From the NCBI GenBank assembly GCA_965662645.1, contig CBFIII010000001.1, positions 186,001 through 250,000 on the forward strand: DNA of 64,000 nt, written 5' to 3'. Below the pieces are notes generated by a model, which saw nothing but the letters and a program-made list of their open reading frames with translations, did no database searches and was not told where the DNA came from. Of the stretch, positions 9,307 through 18,374 are shown piece by piece (positions within the stretch are counted from its first letter, which is position 1; every line of letters starts with the position of its first letter). The translations under genes were made by a program, and so were the position numbers. This DNA is from UBA5342 sp965662645 (lineage in GTDB: Bacteria; Bacteroidota; Bacteroidia; Bacteroidales; UBA5342).

Positions 9307-10551
9307 ATGATAGAACTTTGGCAAGAAATATTTAGTACGATGAAAAAGAACAAGATGCGTTCTTTTCTGACGGGCTTTGCTGTAGCCTGGGGTATTTTTA
9401 TGCTGATGGTCCTTTTGGGTTCTGGTAATGGCTTGTCTAATGGGGTTGCTTCTAATTTTAATGGGAATGCCAAAAATACAATGTGGATTTGGACCAGAAA
9501 AACCACTTTGCCTTATGCGGGTTTATCTTCTGGACGTTCTTTTAATTATAAAATGCAAGATTATTATGATCTTAAAGCATTACCTGGTGTTGATTTGATA
9601 TCGGGGCGTTATAGGTTGGGCTCTCGTACTTTTGCTTATGGTAATGAATACGCTAATTATTCCATTCAGTCGTGTCATCCCGATTATTCTACTATAGAAG
9701 GATACATTATAGAAAAGGGGCGTTTTATTAATGATATTGATATTAGGCAAAAACGTAAGTCTATCGTTATTGGAAAAGACATGGAGAAGGCTCTCTTTGC
9801 TCATACTGATCCTTTGGGTAAAACGATAAAGGTAGGTGATTTGCCTTTTACAGTGGTGGGGGTGTATGATGTTAATGAGCAACGAGAAGGAACCCGAATG
9901 GGTATTATTCCTATTACTACAGCTCAAATTCTATTTAATGCGGGTGATCGTATTCATAGTTTTGCTTTGAGTGCTTTGGATATGTCTAAAGCCGAAAACT
10001 TAGCTTTGCAGCAAACAATATGGAAAACGTTAGCTTCTAATCACCGTGTTCATCCTGATGATCAGAGTGCTATTGGTATTTATAATACACTGGAGGGTTA
10101 TGCTCAGACGATGGCTATCTTTAGTGCTATTACTATTTTTATTTGGCTTATCGGTATTGGTACTCTTATCGCAGGAGTGGTGGGGGTAAGTAATATTATG
10201 TTGATTTCGGTAAAAGAACGTACGAAAGAGTTTGGAGTCAGAAAGGCCATAGGCGCATCGCCACAGTCTATCGTAGGTTTGGTATTATTAGAGGCCGTGT
10301 TTATCACTTCTATATCTGGTTATATTGGTATGTTTTTGGGTGTGGGATTGATGGAGATTGTCAATGCTGTCATGGAAAAAAGTATGGCTGGCGGTGGAGG
10401 TGAAATGACCTTGTTTTTAAATCCTACGGTGGATCTTAGAATCGCTATTAGTGCCATGCTTTTGCTTGTTATTGCAGGGTCTATTGCTGGATATATCCCA
10501 GCGAAACAAGCGGCTATGGTAAAACCAATAGAGGCTTTGCATGATGAATAA
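9307..10551 (+). CDS. ABC transporter permease, MacB type (first of two)
   Basis: This 414-residue permease has the MacB layout: one N-terminal membrane segment (about 20-40), a large periplasmic MacB_PCD domain, then three C-terminal membrane segments (FtsX domain). RTKEFGVRKAIGASPQSI is the usual coupling sequence, and the end IPAKQAAMVKPIEALHDE is typical. It starts 18 bp after the ATPase and is paralogous to the next gene, which suggests a heterodimeric transporter. It probably powers export through the adaptor and TolC-like channel encoded downstream. Confidence 0.88.
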   Translation: MIELWQEIFSTMKKNKMRSFLTGFAVAWGIFMLMVLLGSGNGLSNGVASNFNGNAKNTMWIWTRKTTLPYAGLSSGRSFNYKMQDYYDLKALPGVDLISGRYRLGSRTFAYGNEYANYSIQSCHPDYSTIEGYIIEKGRFINDIDIRQKRKSIVIGKDMEKALFAHTDPLGKTIKVGDLPFTVVGVYDVNEQREGTRMGIIPITTAQILFNAGDRIHSFALSALDMSKAENLALQQTIWKTLASNHRVHPDDQSAIGIYNTLEGYAQTMAIFSAITIFIWLIGIGTLIAGVVGVSNIMLISVKERTKEFGVRKAIGASPQSIVGLVLLEAVFITSISGYIGMFLGVGLMEIVNAVMEKSMAGGGGEMTLFLNPTVDLRIAISAMLLLVIAGSIAGYIPAKQAAMVKPIEALHDE

Positions 10552-10578
10552 TTATAGACACTTAAGACCGCTTTTTTT

Positions 10579-11847
10579 ATGTTTGATATAGAACGTTGGA
10601 AAGAAATATTCAGTACTCTAAGAAGTAATAAGTTAAGGAGCTTCTTAACCGCCTTTGGTGTGTTTTGGGGTATTTTTATGCTGATTGTTATGGCGGGCAT
10701 GGGCAAAGGTCTAGAGAATGGTGTGACGCAAGGAATTGGTAAGTTTGCTACTAATTCTGTCTTTATGTGGACGTCGAATACGGGGAAACCCTATGGTGGT
10801 TTTCGTCGCGGGCGCAGCTGGAATTTTGATAATGAAGACGTCAAGTTAATACGTCAACACGTAAAAGGCGTGAAAGTGATGGCGCCTCGTTTGTTTGCTG
10901 GTTGGAGTGCTGGTAATAATACGGTTCGGGGCAATAAATCAGGAAATTACAATCTTAAGGGGGATTATCCCGAGTGGATAGATATTAATCCTCTTAATGT
11001 GCTTCAAGGGCGTTGGCTCAATGATATGGATATACAGAACAGGCGTAAGGTTTGTGTTATTGGTTCTAAAGTCTATGAGGAAATGTTTAGTAAAGGAGAA
11101 GAGCCTATTGGTCAATATATACGTGTAGATGGTATCTATTATCAAGTAGTAGGCGTTATAGATCCTGTGACCCAGATGAATATGAATGGTCGTTCTGAAG
11201 AAAGCATTTTCCTTCCATTTTCTACGATGCAAGTGGTTTATAATTATGGGGATATGGTTTTTATGATGGGCATTGTGGGCACGGAAAAATACAGTGCTGC
11301 AGTGTTGGAGAAGGAGATTAAAACGCTCATCAAAAAACGCCATAAGATTGCTCCTGATGATATGCAAGCCATTTCTAGTTTTAATCTAGAAAAACAGTTT
11401 AAGCAGTTTTCTAATCTCTTTTTAGGTATTAATATACTGACTTGGATAGTGGGGATAGGAACGTTGATGGCTGGGGTTATTGGGGTTAGTAATATTATGC
11501 TGGTTATTGTACGAGCCAGAACTAAGGAGATAGGTGTGATGCGTGCTATCGGTGCTACACCGCGTAAAGTGATGGGACAAATCTTATTAGAAAGTGCATT
11601 TATTACCACCTTGGCTGGTTATCTTGGTTTGTTTTTCGGTATGTTAGTGCTCGAGGGTATTGGTGCTATTATGGCAAAAGCAGAGGCTTCTGGTGGTGAT
11701 GCTGTTTTTATTAAAAATCCAGAGGTGAGTTTCACTATTGCTATAGCTTGTCTAACACTTTTAATTGTTTCGGGTACTTTTGCGGGTTTGATACCTGCTC
11801 GTAAAGCTGTGAGTGTAAAACCTATTGATGCCTTACGTGCTGAATGA
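10579..11847 (+). CDS. ABC transporter permease, MacB type (second of two)
   Basis: This 422-residue protein shares the architecture and many motifs of its neighbour: KEIFSTLRSNKLRSFLTAFGVFWGIFML near the N-terminus, then RTKEIGVMRAIGATPRKVMGQ, and the end LIPARKAVSVKPIDALRAE. It has one N-terminal and three C-terminal membrane segments around a periplasmic domain. The gap to the preceding gene is 27 bp. The two permeases look like an old tandem duplication and probably form a heterodimer. Confidence 0.88.
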   Translation: MFDIERWKEIFSTLRSNKLRSFLTAFGVFWGIFMLIVMAGMGKGLENGVTQGIGKFATNSVFMWTSNTGKPYGGFRRGRSWNFDNEDVKLIRQHVKGVKVMAPRLFAGWSAGNNTVRGNKSGNYNLKGDYPEWIDINPLNVLQGRWLNDMDIQNRRKVCVIGSKVYEEMFSKGEEPIGQYIRVDGIYYQVVGVIDPVTQMNMNGRSEESIFLPFSTMQVVYNYGDMVFMMGIVGTEKYSAAVLEKEIKTLIKKRHKIAPDDMQAISSFNLEKQFKQFSNLFLGINILTWIVGIGTLMAGVIGVSNIMLVIVRARTKEIGVMRAIGATPRKVMGQILLESAFITTLAGYLGLFFGMLVLEGIGAIMAKAEASGGDAVFIKNPEVSFTIAIACLTLLIVSGTFAGLIPARKAVSVKPIDALRAE

Positions 11848-11907
11848 TTTATAGGTCCTGGTATTATTTATATTATTAATTTTTTGACGTTCTAAATTCC
11901 AAACGAA

Positions 11908-13026
11908 ATGAAAAAGTATTTTAAAATCTTCGGCATCGTATTTTTAATAGTTATGTTTTTTGGGACATTTATCTATTTGTATAATAAACAGAAAAAAAAG
12001 CCTGACGTGTTTGCTACAATAGCGCCTAAGATAGAAACCATTAGTAAGAAGACTGTGGCTACAGGTTCGGTAGTTCCTCGCAAGGAAATTGAAATAAAAC
12101 CTCAAGTGTCGGGTATTATTGATGAGATTTATCTTGAGGCAGGACAAATGGTGAAAAATGGTGACATCATTGCTAAAGTAAAGATTATCCCTGATATGGT
12201 GGCTCTTAATAGTGCAGAGTCTCGTGTGAGTAGAGCTAAAATAAATTATGAAGATGCTAAAATAGATTACGATAGACAGAAACAGCTTTATGATGAAAAG
12301 GTGATTCCTTACGAAGAATATCAAAAAGCGAGATTGGCTTATGATACGTCTAATGAAGAATTTAATGCGGCAGAAAATAACCTTGACCTGATTAAAGAAG
12401 GGGTGACCAAGAAATCTAAAACTGCAACCAATACGCTCATTCGTTCTACCATAGATGGTATGGTGTTAGATGTGCCTGTTGAGGTGGGTAATTCTGTGAC
12501 ACAAACTAATAACTTTAATGCGGGGACAACGATTGCTAATGTTGCTGATATGAGCGATATGATTTTTAAAGGAAAAGTAGATGAGACAGAGGTGGGCAAG
12601 GTGCATGAAAATATGCCCATTACCTTGACTATTGGTGCTATCGAAAATGAATCGTTTGATGCTGTGCTGACGTATCTTTCGCCTAAAGGAAAAGAGGAAA
12701 ATGGAGCGGTGCAGTTTGAGATAAAAGCGGATGTGAAATTAAAAGAAGGACAGTTTATAAGGGCTGGATATTCGGCTAACGCAAGTATTGTTTTAGAGCA
12801 GCATGATAGCGTATTGACTATTCCTGAGTCAGTGCTTAAGTTTGAAGAAGAAAAAGTCTTTGTTGAGGTGCAAACCGATTCTCAGATTTTTGTGAAACGT
12901 TATATTACTACCGGACTTTCGGATGGTGTGAATATAGAAGTGATGGATAGTTTGACTATCGATGATTTGCTTAAAGGTGAAATAATAGTGCCAGCGAAAA
13001 AAGATAAAGCAGACGAAGCTAAATAA
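11908..13026 (+). CDS. Periplasmic adaptor (membrane fusion protein, HlyD/RND type)
   Basis: This 372-residue protein has a single N-terminal membrane anchor (about residues 5-25). The first half of a lipoyl domain follows (VATGSVVPRKEIEIKPQVSGIIDEIYLEAGQMVKNGDIIAKV), then an alpha-helical hairpin (about 95-160) and the second lipoyl half (STIDGMVLDVPVEVGNSV). Beta-barrel and membrane-proximal domains complete it. It should bridge the MacB-type permeases with the TolC-like channel encoded 9 bp downstream. The end is rich in Lys and Asp. Confidence 0.9.
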   Translation: MKKYFKIFGIVFLIVMFFGTFIYLYNKQKKKPDVFATIAPKIETISKKTVATGSVVPRKEIEIKPQVSGIIDEIYLEAGQMVKNGDIIAKVKIIPDMVALNSAESRVSRAKINYEDAKIDYDRQKQLYDEKVIPYEEYQKARLAYDTSNEEFNAAENNLDLIKEGVTKKSKTATNTLIRSTIDGMVLDVPVEVGNSVTQTNNFNAGTTIANVADMSDMIFKGKVDETEVGKVHENMPITLTIGAIENESFDAVLTYLSPKGKEENGAVQFEIKADVKLKEGQFIRAGYSANASIVLEQHDSVLTIPESVLKFEEEKVFVEVQTDSQIFVKRYITTGLSDGVNIEVMDSLTIDDLLKGEIIVPAKKDKADEAK

Positions 13027-13035
13027 ACTGAAAAC

Positions 13036-14367
13036 ATGGTTGTGATGAGAAAAAAAACTTTGATACTGACATTAATCCTTATTTCGAGCTGGGCTACTTA
13101 TGCGCAAAAGCAATGGTCTTTGTCTGAATGTGTGGATTATGCACTGTCGCATAATATTCAGATTAAACAGCAGTTGTTGACATCAGAATATCAGCTCAAT
13201 GAATTAAAACAAAAAAAATACAATCGTTTGCCTAATTTGAATGCTTCATTGAATGAAACGGTTGGTTTTGGTCGTTCTTTAGGTACTGACAATACTTATG
13301 TGAGCACTTCTTCATCTACTGCTTCGCTGGGCGTAAATACTAGTGTGGTGCTTTGGCAGGGAGGAAGTTTGAAAAATCAAATTTTACAACAGGATGCTGA
13401 ATTAAAATCGAGTTTGCAGAATTTAGAAAAAGCAAAAAATGATTTGACGGTTTATATTGCTCAAGCTTATCTTGAAGTTTTGTTTGCCGATGAGTTGATG
13501 ATTATAGCTCAAAAACAGTTGGATCAATCTGAGATGCAGATTATTCGCACACAACGTTTGGTGGAAGCGGGTAGTTTGGCTGAGGGCGTTTTGTTGGATA
13601 TTAAATCGCAAGCGGCGCGTGAGAATCTTGCCGTGGTTAATAGTAAAAATCGTTATCATTTAGCGTTGTTAAATTTGGCTCAATTTCTTAATATAGAAGA
13701 TTATAATGGTTTCTCGGTGCAACGACCTGATTTGCCTGAGATAGGGGCCGAGACGGCTTTGATAGATGCTAGTTCAGTTTATGAAACGGCTGTGGCTAAT
13801 CGTCCTGAGGTAAAGAGTGCTGAATATCAGATGCAGAGTAGCGAACAGCAATTGAAGATTTCGCGTGCTGGGCGTTTGCCTTCATTGACGGCTTCTGCTG
13901 GTTATAACGACCAATATTATTCGGCTTTTAGTGCTGCGAATCCTACTTTTAACAGGCAGATACAAGATAATGGTCGTTCTTATGTTGGTTTGAATATGAG
14001 TATTCCTATCTTTAACAAGATGCAGAACATGACAAATATTCAAAATTCTACACTACAAATAGAGACGCGCAAGCTTGATCTGGAAGCCGTAAAACTTGAT
14101 TTGCGAAAGCAGATAGAACAAGCTTATTTTAATGCTTTATCTTCATTTGAGAGTTATCATGCTAATAAAGTGGCTGAGGCTTCTATGCAAGAGTCTTTTC
14201 GTTATATAGAAAAGAAATTTGAGTTAGGTCGCATTAATTCGGTAGAATATAATGAAGGTAAAACGAATTTAGCGAAAGCTCAATCAGACTTGGTGCAGGT
14301 TAAGTATGAATTTATTTTCCGGTCTAAGATTCTTGACTTTTATAAAGGCATTCCTATCATTTTATGA
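13036..14367 (+). CDS. TolC-family outer-membrane efflux protein
   Basis: This 443-residue protein has a signal peptide (ending SWATYAQ) and the two repeated OEP halves of TolC proteins. WSLSECVDYALSHNIQIKQQ is a typical first helix, and SVYETAVANRPEVKSAEYQMQSSEQQLKISRAGRLPSLTASAGY (broken by Arg/Ser turns) is the start of the second half. An alternative start is the ATG at 13045. It closes the export operon; the channel should link the periplasmic adaptor to the outside. A dispersed repeat begins 13 bp after the stop. Confidence 0.9.
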   Translation: MVVMRKKTLILTLILISSWATYAQKQWSLSECVDYALSHNIQIKQQLLTSEYQLNELKQKKYNRLPNLNASLNETVGFGRSLGTDNTYVSTSSSTASLGVNTSVVLWQGGSLKNQILQQDAELKSSLQNLEKAKNDLTVYIAQAYLEVLFADELMIIAQKQLDQSEMQIIRTQRLVEAGSLAEGVLLDIKSQAARENLAVVNSKNRYHLALLNLAQFLNIEDYNGFSVQRPDLPEIGAETALIDASSVYETAVANRPEVKSAEYQMQSSEQQLKISRAGRLPSLTASAGYNDQYYSAFSAANPTFNRQIQDNGRSYVGLNMSIPIFNKMQNMTNIQNSTLQIETRKLDLEAVKLDLRKQIEQAYFNALSSFESYHANKVAEASMQESFRYIEKKFELGRINSVEYNEGKTNLAKAQSDLVQVKYEFIFRSKILDFYKGIPIIL

Positions 14368-14379
14368 AAAAGAACTATA

Positions 14380-14463
14380 CCGCTGCAAGCAGACGGTGTA
14401 TTAATTCGAAACACTTTTTTTATTCGCAGTAAGCTGCAGGGAATAAAACCCACAATGTGGGAT
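14380..14463 (+). repeat. 84 bp hairpin-rich dispersed repeat, copy 1
   Basis: This copy differs from the one at 54601-54684 (opposite strand) at only 5 of 84 positions. It contains three small palindromes: CTGCAAGCAG inside CCG...CGG, a GCAG/CTGC hairpin near 14427-14438, and CCCACAATGTGGG at the 3' end. It sits 13 bp after the TolC-like stop. It is a REP/BIME-like element in form; no coding function is seen. Confidence 0.8.
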
Positions 14464-14473
14464 TTTAAAACTA

Positions 14474-14510
14474 TAAAAAATGGCTGCTGAAATATATTCC
14501 AGCAGCCATT
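14474..14510 (-). terminator. Terminator for the acyl-CoA synthetase gene (possibly bidirectional)
   Basis: A perfect 11 bp stem, AATGGCTGCTG (14479-14489) and CAGCAGCCATT (14500-14510), lies between the convergent TolC-like and acyl-CoA synthetase genes. On the minus strand it is followed by a T run (A run at 14475-14480 on plus). On the plus strand it is followed by a weaker TTTCTTC. Confidence 0.8.
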
Positions 14511-14533
14511 TCTTCATTCTATCAAGTCTTTTT

Positions 14534-16198
14534 TTAGATGACTTCAATACCTTTTTCTTTCAATAATTGATTTCCCAATTCTGAGAGTTTATATTTTTGT
14601 ATTTTGCCACTCGCTGTCATAGGATATTCTTCAACAAAAAGAACGTGTTTTGGAATTTTAAAACGCGCTATATTGCCTTTGCAGAATTCGCGTATGTCCT
14701 CTTCCATGAGGTTAGCGCCTTCCTTTTGATGTACAAAAGCACAAACGGCTTCGCCATATTTTGGAGAACTAACACCTGCCACTTGGATGTCTTTAATGCC
14801 AGGCATCGTTAATAAAAACTCTTCTATCTCACGAGGATATATATTTTCTCCACCACGAATAATCATATCTTTTATGCGTCCTGTGATACGGAAAAATCCT
14901 TCGGTATCTTTTATGCCTAGGTCGCCTGAGTGTAACCATCCGTCTTTGTCGATAGCGGCTGCTGTGGCTTCAGGATTTTTGTAATAACCTTTCATGATGT
15001 TATAACCACGACATACTACTTCGCCTTGTTCTTCGGCTTGGCATTCTGTTCCGTCATTGGGGTTAATGATTTTAACTTCAATATGAGGTAATTTTTGACC
15101 TACAGTTCCTACTTTTTTCTCGATAGGATCATCGGTACGTGTCTGTGTCATTACAGGAGAGGCTTCTGTAAGGCCATAGGCAATGGTCACATCTTTCATG
15201 TACATCTTCTCTATCACTTGTTTCATGGTCTCCATAGGACAAGGAGCTCCTGCCATAATGCCTGTTCGTAATGAGCTAAGATCAAACATTTCGAACATAG
15301 GATGATGTAGCTCTGCAATAAACATGGTAGGTACACCATAGAGAGCGGTACATTTTTCTTTTTGGACGGATGCAAGAACCACTAGTGGATCAAAGGTTTC
15401 AATAATAACCAAGGTGGCTTTGTGTGTAAGTATGGCCATAACGCCTAATACAATGCCAAAGCAGTGAAAGAGGGGTGGTGGTAAACACAGTTTCTCTTCC
15501 GAGGTGAATTTCTGACTATGACCAATCCAATAACCGTTATTGGTGATGTTGTGATGCGTTAACATGACTCCTTTAGGAAAACCTGTGGTTCCTGAAGTGT
15601 ATTGCATATTAATGACGTCGTGACAATCGAGGGAGTTTTTAATGCTGTTGAGTTCTTTGTTGTCGATATATTCTCCCAATAAAAGAAGCTCTTGTGTGTT
15701 ATACATCCCGCGGTGTTTTTCTGGACCAATAAACACGATGTTTTTAAGTTTGGGGAAAAGAGCACTTTTAAGTTGTCCGCGTTGTGATGTTTTTAGTTCT
15801 GGTATTAATTGGTTAATGATGCCTACATAATCGCTATCGCGCCATCCGTCGATGATGCATAGGGTATGTATGTCCGCATTTTCTATAAGGTATTCTAATT
15901 CGTGTCGTTTGTAGTTGGTGTTGATCGTTACCATAACGGCTCCGATTTTTGCGGAAGCAAAAGTATAAGTGAGCCAGTCTGGTACGTTGGTTGCCCAGAT
16001 GCCTAAATGATCTCCTTTTTTTAAACCAAGAGAAATTAATCCTTTGGCCACTTTATCTACACGTTCGTTAAAACTTTTATAGGTGAAGTGTAAGTTGCGG
16101 TCAGAATATACAATGAAGTCCTTTTCTGGATATTGGGCTACTCCTTCTTCGAGTAGTTGTCCCAGTGTTTGTTCTATCATAATATTACAATTAGCCAT
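14534..16198 (-). CDS. AMP-forming acyl-CoA synthetase (fatty-acid--CoA ligase family)
   Basis: This 554-residue adenylate-forming enzyme has the P-loop TSGTTGFPKG (201-210), YGLTEASPV, the GDLGIKDTEGFFRITGR hinge (split at Thr), and a C-terminal catalytic lysine in TASGKIQKYKL. It should activate a carboxylic acid, probably medium- or long-chain fatty acid, to its CoA thioester. The annotated start gives MANCNIMIEQTLG; the ATG at 16180 (MIEQTLG) is an equally plausible start. The upstream gene encodes an XRE-cupin regulator 41 bp away on the same strand. This pairing recurs in Bacteroidetes and suggests metabolite-controlled expression. Confidence 0.88.
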   Translation of the reverse strand: MANCNIMIEQTLGQLLEEGVAQYPEKDFIVYSDRNLHFTYKSFNERVDKVAKGLISLGLKKGDHLGIWATNVPDWLTYTFASAKIGAVMVTINTNYKRHELEYLIENADIHTLCIIDGWRDSDYVGIINQLIPELKTSQRGQLKSALFPKLKNIVFIGPEKHRGMYNTQELLLLGEYIDNKELNSIKNSLDCHDVINMQYTSGTTGFPKGVMLTHHNITNNGYWIGHSQKFTSEEKLCLPPPLFHCFGIVLGVMAILTHKATLVIIETFDPLVVLASVQKEKCTALYGVPTMFIAELHHPMFEMFDLSSLRTGIMAGAPCPMETMKQVIEKMYMKDVTIAYGLTEASPVMTQTRTDDPIEKKVGTVGQKLPHIEVKIINPNDGTECQAEEQGEVVCRGYNIMKGYYKNPEATAAAIDKDGWLHSGDLGIKDTEGFFRITGRIKDMIIRGGENIYPREIEEFLLTMPGIKDIQVAGVSSPKYGEAVCAFVHQKEGANLMEEDIREFCKGNIARFKIPKHVLFVEEYPMTASGKIQKYKLSELGNQLLKEKGIEVI

Positions 16199-16239
16199 TT
16201 TTTTTGAGGTATGGCATTTTTAAAATAGGAATTATGGGT

Positions 16240-16797
16240 TTATGAAGGGACATAAACTACTGCAAGAATCTTTGCTTTTTCGTTGCCTTTAGCGTGTACG
16301 TGGTGATGTACAATAGAATCATAATAAATGCTATCACCCGTGCTGAGTTCATATTTTTCTGTTCCATAATCTATTTCCACTTGACCTTCTAGAACGTGGA
16401 TGAATTCTTCGCCTTCGTGATGTGAGGTCTGATGACCTTCTTCTCCAGGTATTACTTCGATAATAAAAGGCTCCATGTGACGTCCGCTTTTTTTTCCAGC
16501 TAGTGACATATAATTCATGGCTGTGCGTGTGCAATCTTCGCAATTTGAAAAGCTAAGACTCTTTGTGCATTCGTCTTTCCTTGTGAGTACAGGTCCAATT
16601 TCATTATTGTCGTCAAGGAAGGTGCCAATGCGTACACCTAATACGCGTGCTATTTTGATGAGAGGGGATAATGATGGTAGGACATCATCATTTTCGATAT
16701 GTTGTATCTGTACTAAACTGAGTCCTGAACGTTCAGCGACTTCTTCGATGCTGATGTTCTTGCTTTCTCTTATGGATGTAATTTTGGATCCTACCAT
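16240..16797 (-). CDS. XRE-family regulator with C-terminal cupin domain
   Basis: This 185-residue protein has an N-terminal helix-turn-helix of the Cro/XRE type (about residues 5-60, SIEEVAERSGLSLVQIQHIEND). The C-terminal cupin_2 barrel (about 110-182) has HHEGEEFIHVLEGQVEI and DSIYYDSIVHHHVHAKG. A Cys-containing linker (NCEDCTRT) lies between them. Such regulators usually sense a small ligand through the cupin. It is the first gene of an apparent operon with the acyl-CoA synthetase, so it may control that gene. Confidence 0.88.
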   Translation of the reverse strand: MVGSKITSIRESKNISIEEVAERSGLSLVQIQHIENDDVLPSLSPLIKIARVLGVRIGTFLDDNNEIGPVLTRKDECTKSLSFSNCEDCTRTAMNYMSLAGKKSGRHMEPFIIEVIPGEEGHQTSHHEGEEFIHVLEGQVEIDYGTEKYELSTGDSIYYDSIVHHHVHAKGNEKAKILAVVYVPS

Positions 16798-17268
16798 AGT
16801 TTATTGGTGATTTGAGTATTATTAATAGTAAGTTAAAGTATTCTTTTTTTGTCTAATAATTTTGTAGTGAAAAGCTGTTGCTTCTATATATACTACCATG
16901 GAGCAATTGTCAAAACCGGCGCAAAAATAATTTGTACGACTACAGATGGCAATCACTAAAAAAATAATTTGAGTTGTCAAAAATATAAATTCTTTGTGAG
17001 TTGTCAGGTTTTTTTTATTAAAAAGGCTGGGTAATGCATGCTTATTTTCTTTTTATTGCTAATAGGTGCACCTATATATAATACGTCTTCTTTTTTTATT
17101 CTCTTTTGTGGGAGTGTCTTTTTATTCAAATTGTTGTTGTCCTGTTGAATTTTTTGTGGTGAAAGATGTGTTGTTTGATAGAATTAAGATTTTTACGGCA
17201 ATAATTATTAGAATCGCATTATTGATACCTTGTGCTAAAGTTAGAATCTCTTTATTGCTTCCTTTTTC
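16798..17268. other. Intergenic region upstream of the XRE-acyl-CoA synthetase operon
   Basis: This 471 bp stretch holds the minus-strand promoter at 16922-16952. It also carries short repeats of the form GAGTTGTCA (16971-16979 and 16998-17006) and CAATTGTCA (16904-16912), which could be operator half-sites. The T-rich remainder up to the exonuclease stop shows no credible gene; one plus-strand ORF there looks like chance. Confidence 0.4.
16922..16952 (-). promoter_or_regulatory. Promoter for the XRE-acyl-CoA synthetase operon
   Basis: On the minus strand, TTG (16950-16952), a 20 bp spacer and TATTTTTG (16922-16929) match the Bacteroidetes consensus. The 5' leader to the XRE start at 16797 would be about 115 nt. 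Confidence 0.5.
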
Positions 17269-18009
17269 TTACTCAGATCTTTCAATGCAGTCTTCTGCTA
17301 TTAATTCTTGTTCTTTTATTTTAAGATATACTTGTGCGGTGGCTACTACATCTTTTTCGCAATAGATAGCAATACGTTTCAGATCTCCTGTTTCGTAATA
17401 GACTTTTCCTACCATACTCCCGTCAATATCGTCTTTGGGTGTGGGTATGTCAAAAACAGCAGTAAGTAAGTTTAATGACGTGTAGTTTTTATAATCGCCA
17501 AATTTCCATAATTCTAATGTGTCCATAAATTGTACTTCCCATGGTTTTTTACCTGAGAGATTTAATATGTCGGGTAGTGATATGCCATTGATAAGCATAC
17601 GACGCGCCATATAAGGTATGTCGAATTCTTTTATATTATGTCCGCAAATGCTGCGATCTGGTTTGTCCCATCGTCTAAGCATGGCTGCAAATTCTTCTAA
17701 TAGAATTTTTTCATTATCGTTGTAGTATGACTTTAACTTAAAATGTTTTTCACCCATAGAATCATAGATATAGCCAACCGAAATGCATATTACCTTTCCG
17801 AATTCTGCAAAGATGGCAGCATCTTTCATGTATATGTCATTGATTGTATCTTCTTCTTTGTAGCGATCGGGCATTCGAGCTCGTGTCTTTTCTACTTTGA
17901 TTTCCCAAAGGTGTTGTAGTCGCTCGGGCATATCGTTGAGTTGAGATGTGCCTGGTACTGTTTCTATATCTAGAAAGAGTATTCTATTAAGAAAAGAAGT
18001 GTTCGTCAT
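17269..18009 (-). CDS. Predicted 3'-5' exonuclease, PolB-like exonuclease family
   Basis: The protein is 246 residues from the ATG at 18009, chosen because MTNTSFLNRILFLDIETVPG is the family-like N-terminus; an upstream in-frame ATG at 18045 would add 12 unlikely residues. Exonuclease motif I is FLDIETVPG (Asp and Glu metal ligands). Motif II is ICGHNIKEFDIPYMARR, and motif III is near CEKDVVATAQVYLKI. This is the RNase H-like DEDD fold of the group related to the DNA polymerase B proofreading domain. A role in DNA repair is inferred; no partner gene is adjacent. Confidence 0.82.
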   Translation of the reverse strand: MTNTSFLNRILFLDIETVPGTSQLNDMPERLQHLWEIKVEKTRARMPDRYKEEDTINDIYMKDAAIFAEFGKVICISVGYIYDSMGEKHFKLKSYYNDNEKILLEEFAAMLRRWDKPDRSICGHNIKEFDIPYMARRMLINGISLPDILNLSGKKPWEVQFMDTLELWKFGDYKNYTSLNLLTAVFDIPTPKDDIDGSMVGKVYYETGDLKRIAIYCEKDVVATAQVYLKIKEQELIAEDCIERSE

Positions 18010-18374
18010 AATTCTCAATTTTGTATAACAAAGGTAGTGATTCACGCTTAAGAATAAAAGAGAATTGGTTTTTAGTGTTTTATGTTGTTTTTTATTGAGA
18101 AAAATTACAAATAAGCTTCGATAGACATCCTTTTGTGATTTTTAAATCATGTAATTCCTTTATTCTTTATTTTAGAACGTGCTTTTTTTGATTTTTAAAT
18201 AAAAAAAAGATGAAATATTCAATATGCTTGAAAAAACGGCTATTTGCGTGAAAAATGACAATAAAAACGACGAAAACATAAAAAATATCTAAAAAGGCTG
18301 TTCTGATATTATTTTTAGTTGTATTTTTGCAACGTTTTCAAGAAAATAATTAAATACTCTTAAATATTTGACTT
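18010..18374. other. Divergent intergenic region upstream of glnN
   Basis: This 365 bp, very AT-rich stretch separates the exonuclease (minus) from glnN (plus). It holds a -7 box candidate at 18322. I see no riboswitch, small ORF or terminator. Confidence 0.4.
18322..18329 (+). promoter_or_regulatory. Candidate -7 box (TATTTTTG) for glnN
   Basis: TATTTTTG lies 45 bp before the glnN ATG in a long AT-rich leader. The -33 region reads GCTGTTCTG, a weak match. Confidence 0.45.

Noticed and set aside
17066..17365. 99-codon hydrophobic plus-strand ORF
   Set aside because: It runs through T-rich intergenic sequence and into the 3' end of the exonuclease gene on the other strand. The hydrophobicity comes from poly-T codons.
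18010..18045. Longer exonuclease start at 18045
   Set aside because: It adds 12 residues (MNHYLCYTKLRI) not expected before the conserved N-terminus.
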